Source: Actinomycetota bacterium
Lineage (GTDB): Bacteria; Actinomycetota; Actinomycetes; Propionibacteriales; Propionibacteriaceae
NCBI GenBank assembly: GCA_020161795.1
Contig: JAIUOR010000060.1
Coordinates: 1 to 64,000 of the forward strand
Reading direction: 5' to 3'
Length of the DNA stretch: 64,000 nucleotides
In this document: positions 1-8,187 of the stretch, one piece after another
Layout of the letters: the number at the start of each line of letters is the position of its first letter
Position numbering within the stretch: the stretch's first letter is position 1
Translations under genes and position numbers: made by a program
The notes under the pieces: generated by a model
Database searches by the model: none
The model's input: only the letters and a program-made list of their open reading frames with translations
Told to the model about the DNA's origin: nothing

Positions 1-155
1 CCCTGTCCCTATCAGCGGTCAGCCGACGCCACCAGGCCCAGCGACAACACCCCCCGGATCATGACCTCGACAGGGGCAGTAAGTCATACCGAGCCCGGTG
101 ACCGTAGCCCCCGCCATGAGGGCCACCAGCAAGGTAACGGGTGCTGCTGCGGTGA
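1..155. other. window-edge stretch, no gene recognised
   Basis: Downstream of phoU there are only short open frames. On the minus strand a frame of about 16 codons (MIRGVLSLGLVAS...) stops near position 14, with no ribosome site or recognisable family. I see no RNA gene or convincing terminator here. Confidence 0.3.
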
Positions 156-821
156 TCAGGCGGACGGCCAGTTCTCGCCCTCGGGGAGGAGGCCGGTGAC
201 GACGTAGATGACGCGGGAGGCCATCAGCACGGCGTGGTCGGCGATCCGCTCGTAGTAGCGGCCCAGCAGGGCCACGTCCACGGCGGCTTCGACCGAGTAG
301 GCCCAGTCCTTGCTCATCAGGACGCGGAACTGGCTCTTGCGCAGTTCGTCCATCTCCTCGTCGGATTCGGCCAGCTTGCCGGCGTCGTGGGCATTGCGCT
401 CGCTCAGCGAGCGGGCGGCGGTGGCGACCATCTCGTCGGCCACCCGGGCCATCAGGGTGAAGTTCGGCACCAGGCCCTCGGGCACGGCGTGCTCGGGGTA
501 GCGCAGCCGGGCGATCTTGGCGATGTGGGCGGAGAGATCGCCCATCCGGGCGAGATCGGCGACCATCCGCATCGCGGCCACCACCGTCCGCAGCTCACCG
601 GCGACCGGCGCCTGGCGAGCCAGCAGCGAGAAGCACCGCACCTCCAGATCGTCGTGCAGGGCGTCGATCCTGGCGTCGGCGGAGATCACATCCTCGGCCT
701 TGCCCAGGTCGGCGTCGAGCAACGCCGAGGTCGCCCCGCGCAGCGCGGCCTGCACCAGGCCGGTCATGTCGACCAGGTCGTCGACGACGGAATCGAGTGC
801 TTCGTGATAGCTGTCACGCAT
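156..821 (-). CDS. phoU: phosphate-specific transport system accessory protein PhoU
   Basis: PhoU is a cytoplasmic negative modulator of phosphate uptake and of the SenX3-RegX3 two-component system. The 221-residue all-helical protein starts MRDSYHEALDSVVDDL and holds the two PhoU-type three-helix repeats, each with an E/D-rich metal-binding stretch (MRMVADLARMGDLSAHIAK in the first, LLGRYYERIADHAVLMASR in the second). The ATG at 821 was chosen because CAGCAGGAGGAAC lies just upstream and homology begins there; the frame stays open far upstream only because of GC content. It is divergent from senX3-regX3, the usual actinobacterial arrangement, with a PHO-box-like repeat between them. The family call is strong. 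Confidence 0.95.
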   Translation of the reverse strand: MRDSYHEALDSVVDDLVDMTGLVQAALRGATSALLDADLGKAEDVISADARIDALHDDLEVRCFSLLARQAPVAGELRTVVAAMRMVADLARMGDLSAHIAKIARLRYPEHAVPEGLVPNFTLMARVADEMVATAARSLSERNAHDAGKLAESDEEMDELRKSQFRVLMSKDWAYSVEAAVDVALLGRYYERIADHAVLMASRVIYVVTGLLPEGENWPSA

Positions 822-911
822 ACCGGGAGTTCCTCCTGCTGTGGGGTGCCCGAAGGCAACTAGGCACCACCCTAGAGACACGAGCGGCCGCTCCGGTGCG
901 GGCGGGCCAAC

Positions 912-933
912 ATTGGGTGAACAACGGATGAAT
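912..933 (-). promoter_or_regulatory. candidate PHO box (RegX3/PhoP-type direct repeat)
   Basis: On the minus strand two adjoining 11-bp units, ATTCATCCGTT (933-923) and GTTCACCCAAT (922-912), match the GTTCACC-type tandem units bound by actinobacterial PhoP/RegX3 regulators. They sit between divergent phoU and senX3, about 60 bp upstream of the senX3 -10 box, a good place for autoregulation. The binding role is inferred. Confidence 0.5.
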
Positions 934-994
934 CCTCGTCCCGAGGCCGGCTCAGGCGGCCATTCGGTGGATCGGCGCACGATCCCGGAGCCCC

Positions 995-1000
995 TAGACT
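995..1000 (+). promoter_or_regulatory. senX3 -10 box (leaderless)
   Basis: TAGACT ends 7 bases before the ATG at 1008 and no ribosome-binding site is present, so transcription probably begins at or next to the start codon. Confidence 0.5.
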
Positions 1001-1007
1001 CCGAGAC

Positions 1008-2123
1008 ATGTCGCCACTCGCCTGGATGCTCCTCGGGGTCGCCGGGGGGTTTGCCGCCGGTGCCGCCCTGATGTGGTGGACGCAGCGCACCCGCTCCGCG
1101 GAACGGGAATCGGCCGCTCTGGCCAGGGCACGGTTGCAGACCGTGGTGGATCAGCTTCATGCCGCCGTGGTGATTCTCGATCCCGACGGCACGGTGGCCG
1201 TCAGCAGCCGGCTGGCCCGCACCAGCGGCCTGGTGCGCAGCACGCAACTGCAATCCGAGCTGGTCGCCGGCGTCGCCGCGGAGATCGCCGGCACCCAGCG
1301 AACGGCGCAGGTCGAGGTCACCTTGCCGCGGACGCAGCGCGGGCCTGCCGTCGTCCTCGAACTCGAGGCCATCGCGCTGGCCGACGGCGGCGTCCTGCTC
1401 GCCGGCGAGGATCGTTCGGCGGATCAGCGGTTCACCGAGACGCGGCGCGACTTCGTCGCCAACGTCACCCACGAACTGAAGACCCCGGTGGGGGCGATGC
1501 TGCTGCTCGCAGAGGCGGTGGAGATCGCCGCGGACGATCCGGTGGCGGTGCGCGAGTTCGCCGGCCGGCTGACGACCGAATCGAATCGGCTCAACGACCT
1601 GGTCTCCGACATCCTGGCGTTGTCGCGGCTGCAGGCCGAGGATCCACTGCTGATGGCCGACCCGGTGTCGATCGACCAGGTGATCGACGACGCGGTGGCC
1701 AGGTGTCACGCCCAGGCCAAGCGCAATGAGGTCAGCGTCACCGTCGGTGGCCAGCGGGAGTTGCAGGTGCTGGGCGACGCCCGGCAGTTGGAGACCGCGG
1801 TGGCAAACCTGGTGCAGAACGCGATCGCCTACTCCGAGGCGGGAGCGCGCGTCGTGATCACCGCCTCCTGCGACGGCGACGCGGTCTCGATCAGGGTCTC
1901 CGACAACGGAATCGGCATCAGCCAGGCCGACCTGGAGCGCGTCTTCGAGCGGTTCTACCGGGTGGACGCCGGCCGCTCCCGCGCCAGCGGCGGAACCGGG
2001 CTGGGGCTGTCGATCGTCAAGCACGTCGCCACGGCGCACGGCGGCGACGTGTCGGCCTGGAGCCGGCTCGGCCAGGGATCCACCTTCACTCTCACGCTTC
2101 CCCTGGAAAGGAACCAGCCATGA
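1008..2123 (+). CDS. senX3: sensor histidine kinase SenX3
   Basis: Membrane histidine kinase of the phosphate-starvation two-component system; it phosphorylates RegX3. The 371-residue protein has one N-terminal membrane segment (about residues 4-24), a PAS-like region (about 40-135), a dimerisation/H-box with the phospho-acceptor His155 in FVANVTHELKTPVGAM, and an HATPase domain with N box (LVQNAIAYS), G1 (DNGIGI), F box (FERFYR) and G2 (GTGLGLSIVKH). The C-terminus overlaps regX3 by 4 bases (ATGA), implying translational coupling. The single N-terminal segment and PAS domain fit SenX3 rather than PhoR-type kinases with large extracellular loops. Confidence 0.95.
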   Translation: MSPLAWMLLGVAGGFAAGAALMWWTQRTRSAERESAALARARLQTVVDQLHAAVVILDPDGTVAVSSRLARTSGLVRSTQLQSELVAGVAAEIAGTQRTAQVEVTLPRTQRGPAVVLELEAIALADGGVLLAGEDRSADQRFTETRRDFVANVTHELKTPVGAMLLLAEAVEIAADDPVAVREFAGRLTTESNRLNDLVSDILALSRLQAEDPLLMADPVSIDQVIDDAVARCHAQAKRNEVSVTVGGQRELQVLGDARQLETAVANLVQNAIAYSEAGARVVITASCDGDAVSIRVSDNGIGISQADLERVFERFYRVDAGRSRASGGTGLGLSIVKHVATAHGGDVSAWSRLGQGSTFTLTLPLERNQP

Positions 2124-2797
2124 CGCGGATCCTCATCATCGAGGACGAAGCCAGCTACCGCGAGACGCTCGGGTTCATGCTGCGGCGGGAGGGCTTCGAG
2201 GTCGTCGAGGCGCCCGACGGCGCCAGCGGGCTGGCGAGCTACGCCCGCACCGGCGCCGATCTGGTGCTGCTCGATCTGATGATGCCCGGCATGCCCGGCA
2301 CCGAGGTCTGCCGGCAGTTGCGGGCGGCCGGCAACGTCCCGATCATCATGGTGACCGCCCGGGATTCCGAGGTGGACATCGTGGTGGGGCTCGAACTCGG
2401 CGCCGACGACTACATGACCAAGCCGTTCAGCCACCGTGAACTCGTCGCCCGGATCCGGGCCGTGCTCCGCCGGGGCGCCGATCTCGACCTGGCTCCCGAC
2501 GTGCTGGAGGCCGGCGGCGTGCGGATGGACGTCGAGCGGCACGAGCTGACCGTCCGGGGCGAGCGGGTGGTGCTGGCGCTGAAGGAGTTCGAGCTGCTGG
2601 AACTGCTGCTCCGCAACGCCGGCCGGGTCCTCACCCGCGGCCAGCTGATCGACCGCGTCTGGGGCCCCGACTACGTGGGCGACACCAAGACGCTGGACGT
2701 CCACGTCAAGCGCCTGCGGGGCAAGATCGAGGAGAACCCCGCCGATCCGGTCCTGCTGCTCACGGTCCGGGGCCTGGGTTACCGCTTCGAGGGATAG
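2120..2797 (+). CDS. regX3: response regulator RegX3
   Basis: OmpR/PhoB-family DNA-binding response regulator, partner of SenX3, that activates phosphate-scavenging genes. The 225-residue protein has a receiver domain with acidic pocket (EDE at 8-10), phospho-acceptor Asp52 (LLDLMMPGMPG) and conserved Lys101 (DDYMTKPF), then a winged-helix domain from about residue 128 (ELTVRGERVVLALKEFELL ... DVHVKRLRGKIEENP ... VRGLGYRFE). Its ATG overlaps the senX3 stop. A PHO-box-like repeat upstream of senX3 suggests autoregulation. Confidence 0.95.
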   Translation: MTRILIIEDEASYRETLGFMLRREGFEVVEAPDGASGLASYARTGADLVLLDLMMPGMPGTEVCRQLRAAGNVPIIMVTARDSEVDIVVGLELGADDYMTKPFSHRELVARIRAVLRRGADLDLAPDVLEAGGVRMDVERHELTVRGERVVLALKEFELLELLLRNAGRVLTRGQLIDRVWGPDYVGDTKTLDVHVKRLRGKIEENPADPVLLLTVRGLGYRFEG

Positions 2798-2847
2798 CCC
2801 TCGCGTCCGACGTTTCCCCGATGGGCAACGAGGGTCCGTCGCCCCAC

Positions 2848-2853
2848 TAGGCT
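2848..2853 (+). promoter_or_regulatory. prs -10 box (near-leaderless)
   Basis: TAGGCT lies 8 bases before the GTG at 2862 and there is no AGGAGG-like site, suggesting a leaderless or nearly leaderless mRNA. Confidence 0.45.
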
Positions 2854-2861
2854 GGTGGTCC

Positions 2862-3812
2862 GTGACCGACTTCACCGTCTTCTCCGGCCATGCCCATCGC
2901 GCGTTCGCTACCGAGATGTGCGAGAGCCTGGGTGTGGAGCTCGCTCCCTCGCGGCTGTCCCGATTCTCCAACGACTGCCTGCAGGTGCAGTTGCGGGCGA
3001 ACTGCCGCCGCCGCGACATCTACATCGTGCAGCCGCTGATCCCGCCGGTGCAGGAGAACCTGATGGAGCTCCTGATGATGGTGGACGCCGCCCGCGGCGC
3101 CTCCGCCGCCCAGGTCACGGCGGTCATCCCGCACTACGCCTACGCGCGCTCGGACAAGAAGGACGCGCCGCGCATCTCGATCGGCGGACGCCTGGTGGCC
3201 GATCTGATCCATACTGCCGGGGCGAACCGGGTGCTCACCATGGCCCTGCACGCCCAGCAGGTACACGGCTTCTTCTCGATGCCGGTCGACCAGCTCACCG
3301 CGCTCCCGGTACTCGCCGAGCACTTCCGCAACCGCGATCTCTCCAACACCGTCGTGGTGTCGCCGGACTTCGGCAATGCCAAGGATGCCGGGCGGTTCGC
3401 CCGGGCGCTGGGGGTGGGCGTGGCCGCCGGCTCCAAGCAGCGGCTGGCCGACGACCAGGTGGTGATCGACACGATCGTGGGCGACGTCGCCGGGAAGGAC
3501 ATCATCGTCCTGGACGACGAGATCGCCACCGCCGGCTCGATCATCGAACTGGTGGACGCGGTCAGCTCGTACAACGTGCGGTCGATCGCCGTCGCCTGCA
3601 CCCACGGGCTCTTCACCGGCTCGGCGGTGGAACGCCTGAACGCGTGCTCGGCCATCGACGAGATCGTCAGCACGAACACCGTGCCCGCTCCCGAGGGCCT
3701 CGACAAGCTCACGGTCTGCTCGGTGGCGCCGCTGTTCGCCGAGACCCTGCAGCGCATCAACAGCGGCGAGTCGGTCAGCAGCCTGTTCTCCAGCGAGGAC
3801 ACCTACGGCTGA
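2862..3812 (+). CDS. prs: ribose-phosphate pyrophosphokinase (atypical PRPP synthetase)
   Basis: Makes PRPP from ribose 5-phosphate and ATP for nucleotide, histidine, tryptophan and NAD synthesis. The 316 residues match the usual length. The family signature is seen as [16 protein letters not shown] (residues 91-106, normally YARQDRK-like), followed by [17 protein letters not shown]. The PRPP-binding loop is [11 protein letters not shown] (about 217-227) where classical enzymes have DDMIDTGGT, so the loop is altered. This could be the second, divergent Prs paralogue that some actinobacteria carry beside the canonical enzyme next to glmU; the canonical copy is not in this window. GTG start, monocistronic, between regX3 and carD. 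Confidence 0.85.
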   Translation: MTDFTVFSGHAHRAFATEMCESLGVELAPSRLSRFSNDCLQVQLRANCRRRDIYIVQPLIPPVQENLMELLMMVDAARGASAAQVTAVIPHYAYARSDKKDAPRISIGGRLVADLIHTAGANRVLTMALHAQQVHGFFSMPVDQLTALPVLAEHFRNRDLSNTVVVSPDFGNAKDAGRFARALGVGVAAGSKQRLADDQVVIDTIVGDVAGKDIIVLDDEIATAGSIIELVDAVSSYNVRSIAVACTHGLFTGSAVERLNACSAIDEIVSTNTVPAPEGLDKLTVCSVAPLFAETLQRINSGESVSSLFSSEDTYG

Positions 3813-3931
3813 CGTTCCTGCTCCCGCCAGTTGCCGAGCGGGGCCCCGGAGGCAGAGTCAACACCCCTTGTCAACCCCCAAACCAGCGTGTGGCTAGCGC
3901 AAACACCTGTCGGGGCAGGGGGATCGCGTGC

Positions 3932-3937
3932 TATGAT
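3932..3937 (+). promoter_or_regulatory. probable carD -10 box
   Basis: TATGAT lies 30 bases before the carD ATG, with a purine-rich site (GAAAGGGG) between. A clear -35 at canonical spacing is not visible. Confidence 0.4.
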
Positions 3938-3967
3938 GGGAGACCTGCGAAAGGGGTCACAGTAGCA

Positions 3968-4453
3968 ATGACGTTCACGATCGGTGAAACGGTGGTCTAC
4001 CCCAATCATGGCGCGGCGGTCATCGAAGCAATGGAGACCCGCACCATCAAAGGCGAGGACAGGCTCTACCTGGTCCTGCGGATTGTCAGCCAGAACGATC
4101 TGGTGGTCAGGGTTCCCGCATGCAATCTCGACCTGGTCGGGGTGCGTGACGTGGTCGACGCAGACGGGCTGGAGCGGGTCTTCGGAGTGCTCCGGGCGCC
4201 GCATGTCGAGGAGCCGACCAACTGGTCGCGTCGCTACAAGGCCAACCTGGAGAAGCTGCACTCCGGCAATGTGATGAAGGTCGCCGAGGTCGTGCGCGAC
4301 CTGTGGCGCCGTGAGCGCGACCGCGGTCTCTCCGCGGGCGAGAAGCGGATGCTGGCCAAGGCCCGGCAGATCCTGGTCTCCGAACTGGCGCTGGCCGAGA
4401 AGGTCGAAGAGGATCGCGCCGAAGTGCTGCTGGACGAGGTTCTCGCCTCCTAG
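3968..4453 (+). CDS. carD: CarD family RNA polymerase-binding transcription factor
   Basis: CarD stabilises the open complex at housekeeping and rRNA promoters by touching the RNA polymerase beta subunit and the upstream edge of the bubble. The 161-residue protein begins [20 protein letters not shown], the RNAP-interaction (Tudor-like) domain, followed by the helical DNA-binding domain ([18 protein letters not shown], then [18 protein letters not shown]). Length and motifs match the family. The ATG at 3968 follows GAAAGGGGTCAC. In many actinobacteria carD directly precedes ispD-ispF; here about 10 kb of catabolic genes intervene. Confidence 0.95.
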   Translation: MTFTIGETVVYPNHGAAVIEAMETRTIKGEDRLYLVLRIVSQNDLVVRVPACNLDLVGVRDVVDADGLERVFGVLRAPHVEEPTNWSRRYKANLEKLHSGNVMKVAEVVRDLWRRERDRGLSAGEKRMLAKARQILVSELALAEKVEEDRAEVLLDEVLAS

Positions 4454-4500
4454 AAAACCGCTCCACCGGAGCGTCGCTGGGCGTCTCTTAACCTCAGGTC

Positions 4501-4525
4501 TGCAGATTTCTGCATTTCAAATCTG
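4501..4525 (+). promoter_or_regulatory. candidate SorC-type operator upstream of the E1/E2-PTS operon
   Basis: TGCAGATTTCTGCATTT (4501-4517) matches TGCAGATATTTGCAAAT upstream of the TIM operon (minus strand 13233-13217) at 13 of 17 positions, including both TGCA cores. A perfect 7-bp inverted repeat CAGATTT/AAATCTG (4503-4509, 4519-4525) overlaps it. It stands 30 bases upstream of the -10 box of the operon. Binding by one of the two local SorC proteins is inferred. Confidence 0.55.
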
Positions 4526-4554
4526 TTGGCTGGTCAAAGTTGCGTATTCGGGCC

Positions 4555-4560
4555 TAGTCT
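4555..4560 (+). promoter_or_regulatory. -10 box of the E1alpha operon (leaderless)
   Basis: TAGTCT ends 6 bases before the ATG at 4567; no Shine-Dalgarno sequence is present. Confidence 0.5.
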
Positions 4561-4566
4561 GCGGCC

Positions 4567-5553
4567 ATGGCAGTTACCTCCAAAGAACTGGCGACCGACG
4601 CGCTGCGCCAGATGTGGCAGATACGTCTGTTCGAAGAAGCAGTCGAAGATCTCTACGGCCGCGGCATGATGCATGGCACGATGCACCTCTCGATCGGAGA
4701 GGAAGCGGTACCGGTGGGAGCGCTGCGACACTTCCGCGAGGGTGACGCGCTCACCTCGACCCATCGCGGCCACGGCCACTGCATCGCCGGTGGCGCCGAC
4801 CTCGGCCGGATGATGGCTGAGCTGCTGGCCAAGGACAATGGTTACTGCCGCGGCCGCGGCGGCTCGATGCACATCGCCGACGTGGCCACCGGAAACCTGG
4901 GTGCCAACGGCATCGTGGGCGGCGGCGTCCCGATCGCGGCCGGCGCGGCGCTCTCGCAGAAGATGCGGGGCACCGACAACGTCACCATCTGCTTCCACGG
5001 CGACGGCTCGGTCGGCGAGGGCGCCTGGCACGAGGCGCTGACCCTGGCCTCGATGTGGGATCTCCCGGTCGTCTTCCTCTGCGAGAACAACCAGTACGGC
5101 ATGTCGATGCCGGCCAGCAAGGCGTTCAAGGTCGAGCACATCAGCGAGAAGGCCACCGCCTACGGCATTCCGGGCGAGACGGTCGACGGCAACGACCTGG
5201 AGGCGGTCGCCGAGGTGGTCGGACGCGCTGTCGAGCGCGCTCGCCGTGGCGAGGGCCCCACCCTGGTCGAGGCGCTCACCTACCGCTGGCGCGGCCACTC
5301 CAAGTCGGACAAGAACCTCTACCGCACCAAGGCCGAGATCGCCGAGTGGCGCGATCGCGATCCGATCGCCCGGTACGCCCACGACCTGCTCGAGGACGAG
5401 GTGCTCACCCAGGAGGAACTGGACGCCATCCAGGCCGCCGCCCGCCAGGACATCCGCGATGCGGTGGTCTTCGGCACCAAGGGCGCCGAGCCCACCGTGG
5501 AGGAGATGCTTGCCGGGGTCTACGCCCCGACCCCCGAGGAGGTGCAGGCATGA
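4567..5553 (+). CDS. thiamine-diphosphate dehydrogenase E1 alpha subunit (pyruvate/acetoin type)
   Basis: Alpha subunit of the E1 component of a 2-oxoacid or acetoin dehydrogenase complex: ThDP-dependent decarboxylation or cleavage, then acyl transfer to lipoyl-E2. The 328 residues are typical of PdhA/AcoA. Visible: [13 protein letters not shown] (64-76), GRGGSMHI (97-103), the ThDP motif [13 protein letters not shown] (145-157) ending CENNQYGM (172-179), and RWRGHSKSD. Length and the pairing with a separate E1beta resemble AcoA as closely as PdhA, so the substrate is open. First gene of an operon (E1alpha-E1beta-E2-PTS-SorC) with the stop overlapping the next ATG. No E3 gene is in this operon. 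Confidence 0.85.
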   Translation: MAVTSKELATDALRQMWQIRLFEEAVEDLYGRGMMHGTMHLSIGEEAVPVGALRHFREGDALTSTHRGHGHCIAGGADLGRMMAELLAKDNGYCRGRGGSMHIADVATGNLGANGIVGGGVPIAAGAALSQKMRGTDNVTICFHGDGSVGEGAWHEALTLASMWDLPVVFLCENNQYGMSMPASKAFKVEHISEKATAYGIPGETVDGNDLEAVAEVVGRAVERARRGEGPTLVEALTYRWRGHSKSDKNLYRTKAEIAEWRDRDPIARYAHDLLEDEVLTQEELDAIQAAARQDIRDAVVFGTKGAEPTVEEMLAGVYAPTPEEVQA

Positions 5554-6536
5554 GCCGCACGATGACCTACGCCGAGGCCGTGCGGGAAGCCATGGCCCTG
5601 GCGATGACCCGGGATGAGCGGGTCTTCCTGATGGGGGAGGACGTCGGCATCTACGGCGGCGCCTTCGGCGTCGAGAACGACCTCTACGAGCGCTTCGGGA
5701 CCGATCGGGTGCGCGACACCACCATCTCCGAGCTGGGGATCGTGGGCATGGGCGTGGGCGCGGCGTTGATGGGGATGCGGCCGATCGTCGAGATCCAGTT
5801 CTCCGACTTCACCGCGCAGGCGATGGACCAGATCGTCAACCAGGCGGCGAAGCTGCACTTCATGGTGGGCGGCCAGGCGAATGTGCCGCTGGTGATCCGC
5901 GCTCCCGGTGGTTCCGGGACGGGCGCGGCCGCGCAGCACTCCCAGTCGCTGGAGGCGTGGTTCGCCCACGTGCCCGGCCTCAAGGTCGTGATGCCGTCGG
6001 ACGCCACCGACGCCGCGTCACTGCTGCTCGCCGCGCTGAACGATCCGAACCCGGTCATCGTGCTGGAGCACAAGCTCCTCTACAAGCAGAGCTTCGAGGT
6101 TCCCGACGAGTTCCCGGTGGCGCGCCTGGGCGAGGGCCGCAAGGTCACCGAGGGCACCGATCTGACCATCGTCGCCACCTCGATCGAGGTTCAGCGGTCG
6201 GTGGAGGCCGCGAAGATCCTGGCCGAGCGGGGGATCAGCGTCGAGGTGATCGACCCGCGCACCATCCGGCCGCTGGACACCGCGCTGATTCTGGAATCCG
6301 TGGAGAAGACCGGACGGGTGCTGCTGGTGCAGGAGGCCGCCAAGTTCGGCGGCTACATGGCCGAGGTCTCCGCGACCATCACGGAATCGGAGGTGTTCGG
6401 CGCGCTGCAGGCGCCGGTGAAGCGGCTCTGCGGCCTCGACGTGCCGATTCCCTACAACCCGAACCTGGAGCGGGCAGCGGTACCGCAGGTCGAAGACATC
6501 GTGGAGGCCGCGGCCTCCCTCGTCGAGGCTTGGTGA
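5550..6536 (+). CDS. thiamine-diphosphate dehydrogenase E1 beta subunit
   Basis: Beta subunit that completes the E1 heterotetramer and supplies the glutamate activating ThDP. The 328-residue protein shows the family blocks [33 protein letters not shown] (the catalytic Glu lies in SELG), [30 protein letters not shown] and a C-terminal transketolase-type domain ([17 protein letters not shown]). Its ATG overlaps the E1alpha stop by 4 bases. E2 follows after 4 bases, so the three are cotranslated. Context with a PTS suggests use in the pathway of the imported polyol, but this is inference. Confidence 0.88.
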   Translation: MSRTMTYAEAVREAMALAMTRDERVFLMGEDVGIYGGAFGVENDLYERFGTDRVRDTTISELGIVGMGVGAALMGMRPIVEIQFSDFTAQAMDQIVNQAAKLHFMVGGQANVPLVIRAPGGSGTGAAAQHSQSLEAWFAHVPGLKVVMPSDATDAASLLLAALNDPNPVIVLEHKLLYKQSFEVPDEFPVARLGEGRKVTEGTDLTIVATSIEVQRSVEAAKILAERGISVEVIDPRTIRPLDTALILESVEKTGRVLLVQEAAKFGGYMAEVSATITESEVFGALQAPVKRLCGLDVPIPYNPNLERAAVPQVEDIVEAAASLVEAW

Positions 6537-6540
6537 TCGT

Positions 6541-7791
6541 ATGCCTCGGATTCCACTGAACATGCCGAAGATGTCCATGACCATGGAGTTCGGCACCCTG
6601 GTGGAGTGGCTGGTCGACGTCGGCGGCCAGGTGCGCAATGGTGACGCGATCGCGGTGGTCACCACCGACAAGGTCGACATGGAGGTCGAATCGGTGGTGG
6701 ACGGCACCCTCGAAGAGGTGCTGGCCGAGCCCGGCGACGAAGTGCCGGTCGGGCAACCGATCGCCTACCTGATGAGTGAGGCCGAGGATCTGCTCGGCGA
6801 CCTGTTCGCGGGGGCGCCCGAGCCGGAGGTCGCCGCGGCACCGGCTGCCGAGGCCGCCCCGGCCGTCGCCGCTGCGGCGCCGGTCGCCGTCGCCGGTGAC
6901 TCCACCGAACGTCCGCGCGTGGTGCCGTTGGCCCGTCGGCTCGCGGCCGAGGCCGGGATCGATCTGCACGAGGTCACGCCCAGCGGGCCGGGCCTCACCA
7001 TTCGCGCCCGCGACGTCCGCGACGCGATCGCCGCCCGTCAGGCTGCTCCGGCGGCGCCTGCTGCGGCCCCGGCCGCCACTGCCGCGCCGGTTCAGTCAGC
7101 ACCGGCTCCCACCGAGCCCGGAGCGCTGCTGGGTGACGCCAAGACCCGTCGGATGCGGATCGCGACCGCCAAGGTGATGGACGCGACCGCGGTGATCCCG
7201 CAGTTCACCGCCTACCGGGTGCTCGATCTCAGCCGGCTGGCGAAGGCCCGCAAGGCCTCGCTGCAGGGGGTCAGCTGGACATCGATTCTCGTCCGCGCCT
7301 ACGCGATGGTGCTGCGCGAGTACCCGCAACTGAACGGGTTCTGGACCAGCCAGGGTGTGCAGGGCAATGCCCATGTCGGCGTTTCGCTGGCGGTGGATAC
7401 CCCCACCGGCCTGCTCGCGCCCGTGCTCGCCGACCCCGACAAGGTCACCCTGCGCGAACTCGATCGACAGGTGCGCGAACTGGCGGTGGCGGCCCGGAAC
7501 GGCCAGATCACCTCGGCCCAGCTCAGCGGAGGCACCGGAACGGTGTCCAATCTGGGCGGCATGGGCGTCGACAGATTCAATGCCCTGCTCACACCCCCGC
7601 AGTCGACGGCCCTTTCTTTGGGTGCGGTCGCGACCCGGCCGGTATTTTCCGAAGACGGCGGCGTGGCGCCGCAGGTCTGCTGCGAAGTCGGCCTCACAAT
7701 CGACCATCGGACAGCCGATGGCGCGGATGCTGCCAGAGCCCTGCAAACCATGCAGGAGTTCTTGGAGGATCCGTTCCTGCTACTCGCGTAG
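6541..7791 (+). CDS. dihydrolipoamide acyltransferase E2
   Basis: Core E2 of the same complex: carries the swinging lipoyl arm and transfers the acyl group to CoA. The 416 residues comprise one lipoyl domain (1-80, lipoylated Lys44 in TTDKVDMEVE), an Ala/Pro linker, a peripheral-subunit-binding domain (about 122-165: VVPLARRLAAEAGIDL ... GLTIRARDVRDAI), a second Ala/Pro linker, and the catalytic domain ending in DHRTADGAD (388-396) with the active-site His389. It needs an E3; the nearest is at 39795-41165. It belongs to the operon with E1 and precedes the PTS IIB gene by 22 bases. Confidence 0.9.
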   Translation: MPRIPLNMPKMSMTMEFGTLVEWLVDVGGQVRNGDAIAVVTTDKVDMEVESVVDGTLEEVLAEPGDEVPVGQPIAYLMSEAEDLLGDLFAGAPEPEVAAAPAAEAAPAVAAAAPVAVAGDSTERPRVVPLARRLAAEAGIDLHEVTPSGPGLTIRARDVRDAIAARQAAPAAPAAAPAATAAPVQSAPAPTEPGALLGDAKTRRMRIATAKVMDATAVIPQFTAYRVLDLSRLAKARKASLQGVSWTSILVRAYAMVLREYPQLNGFWTSQGVQGNAHVGVSLAVDTPTGLLAPVLADPDKVTLRELDRQVRELAVAARNGQITSAQLSGGTGTVSNLGGMGVDRFNALLTPPQSTALSLGAVATRPVFSEDGGVAPQVCCEVGLTIDHRTADGADAARALQTMQEFLEDPFLLLA

Positions 7792-7813
7792 CAGGATTAC
7801 GACAGGAGAGAAA

Positions 7814-8089
7814 ATGAAGCGAGTGCTCATTATCTGCGGCACAGGGATCGCGACATCTACGGTGGTTGCCATCAAGGTGAAGGATCACCTCGCAGCAGTT
7901 GGCATTCCTGCCGTTGTCGAACAGGGCAAGGTCATGGACCTGGTTCGTGGGGAAGTCAATGCCGATCTGATCGTGGCAACGACGGATGTTCCGGAATCGG
8001 TGACGATTCCGGTTGTGCGAGCCCTGGCATTGATCACGGGATTCGGAGAGGAGTCGGTGTTCGAAGAGATCGATTCTCATCTCGCGTAG
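7814..8089 (+). CDS. PTS enzyme IIB, galactitol/lactose-cellobiose superfamily
   Basis: Cytoplasmic phosphotransfer domain that passes phosphate from IIA to the incoming sugar. The 91-residue single-domain protein begins MKRVLIICGTGIATSTVVA; Cys8 is the phosphorylated cysteine in the typical CGTGxATS loop. GatB-type IIB proteins look like this. Start at 7814 follows GACAGGAGAGAAA. The neighbours encode matching IIC and IIA proteins, so a complete three-piece permease is present. The sugar is not determinable from the sequence; galactitol-family permeases also carry other polyols. Confidence 0.88.
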   Translation: MKRVLIICGTGIATSTVVAIKVKDHLAAVGIPAVVEQGKVMDLVRGEVNADLIVATTDVPESVTIPVVRALALITGFGEESVFEEIDSHLA

Positions 8090-8110
8090 CACCCGGTTCC
8101 CAACCGGGTG
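8090..8110 (+). terminator. intercistronic stem-loop between PTS IIB and IIC
   Basis: CACCCGGTT (8090-8098), loop CCC, AACCGGGTG (8102-8110) form a perfect 9-bp stem directly after the IIB stop codon. Without a U-run it may act as a partial terminator or mRNA stabiliser that sets the IIB:IIC ratio. A second small stem GCCTT/AAGGC lies at 8147-8160. Confidence 0.45.
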
Positions 8111-8187
8111 GTCGCAACACAGACACCCCCGAAGTATTTTGATTACGCCTTTTTCAAGGCGCTCATTCGTTCGAAGGAGAACACCTC

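Noticed and set aside
822..2039. PhoU reading frame open upstream to 2039 on the minus strand
   Set aside because: The extension runs opposite senX3, has no homology, and a good ribosome site precedes the internal ATG at 821.
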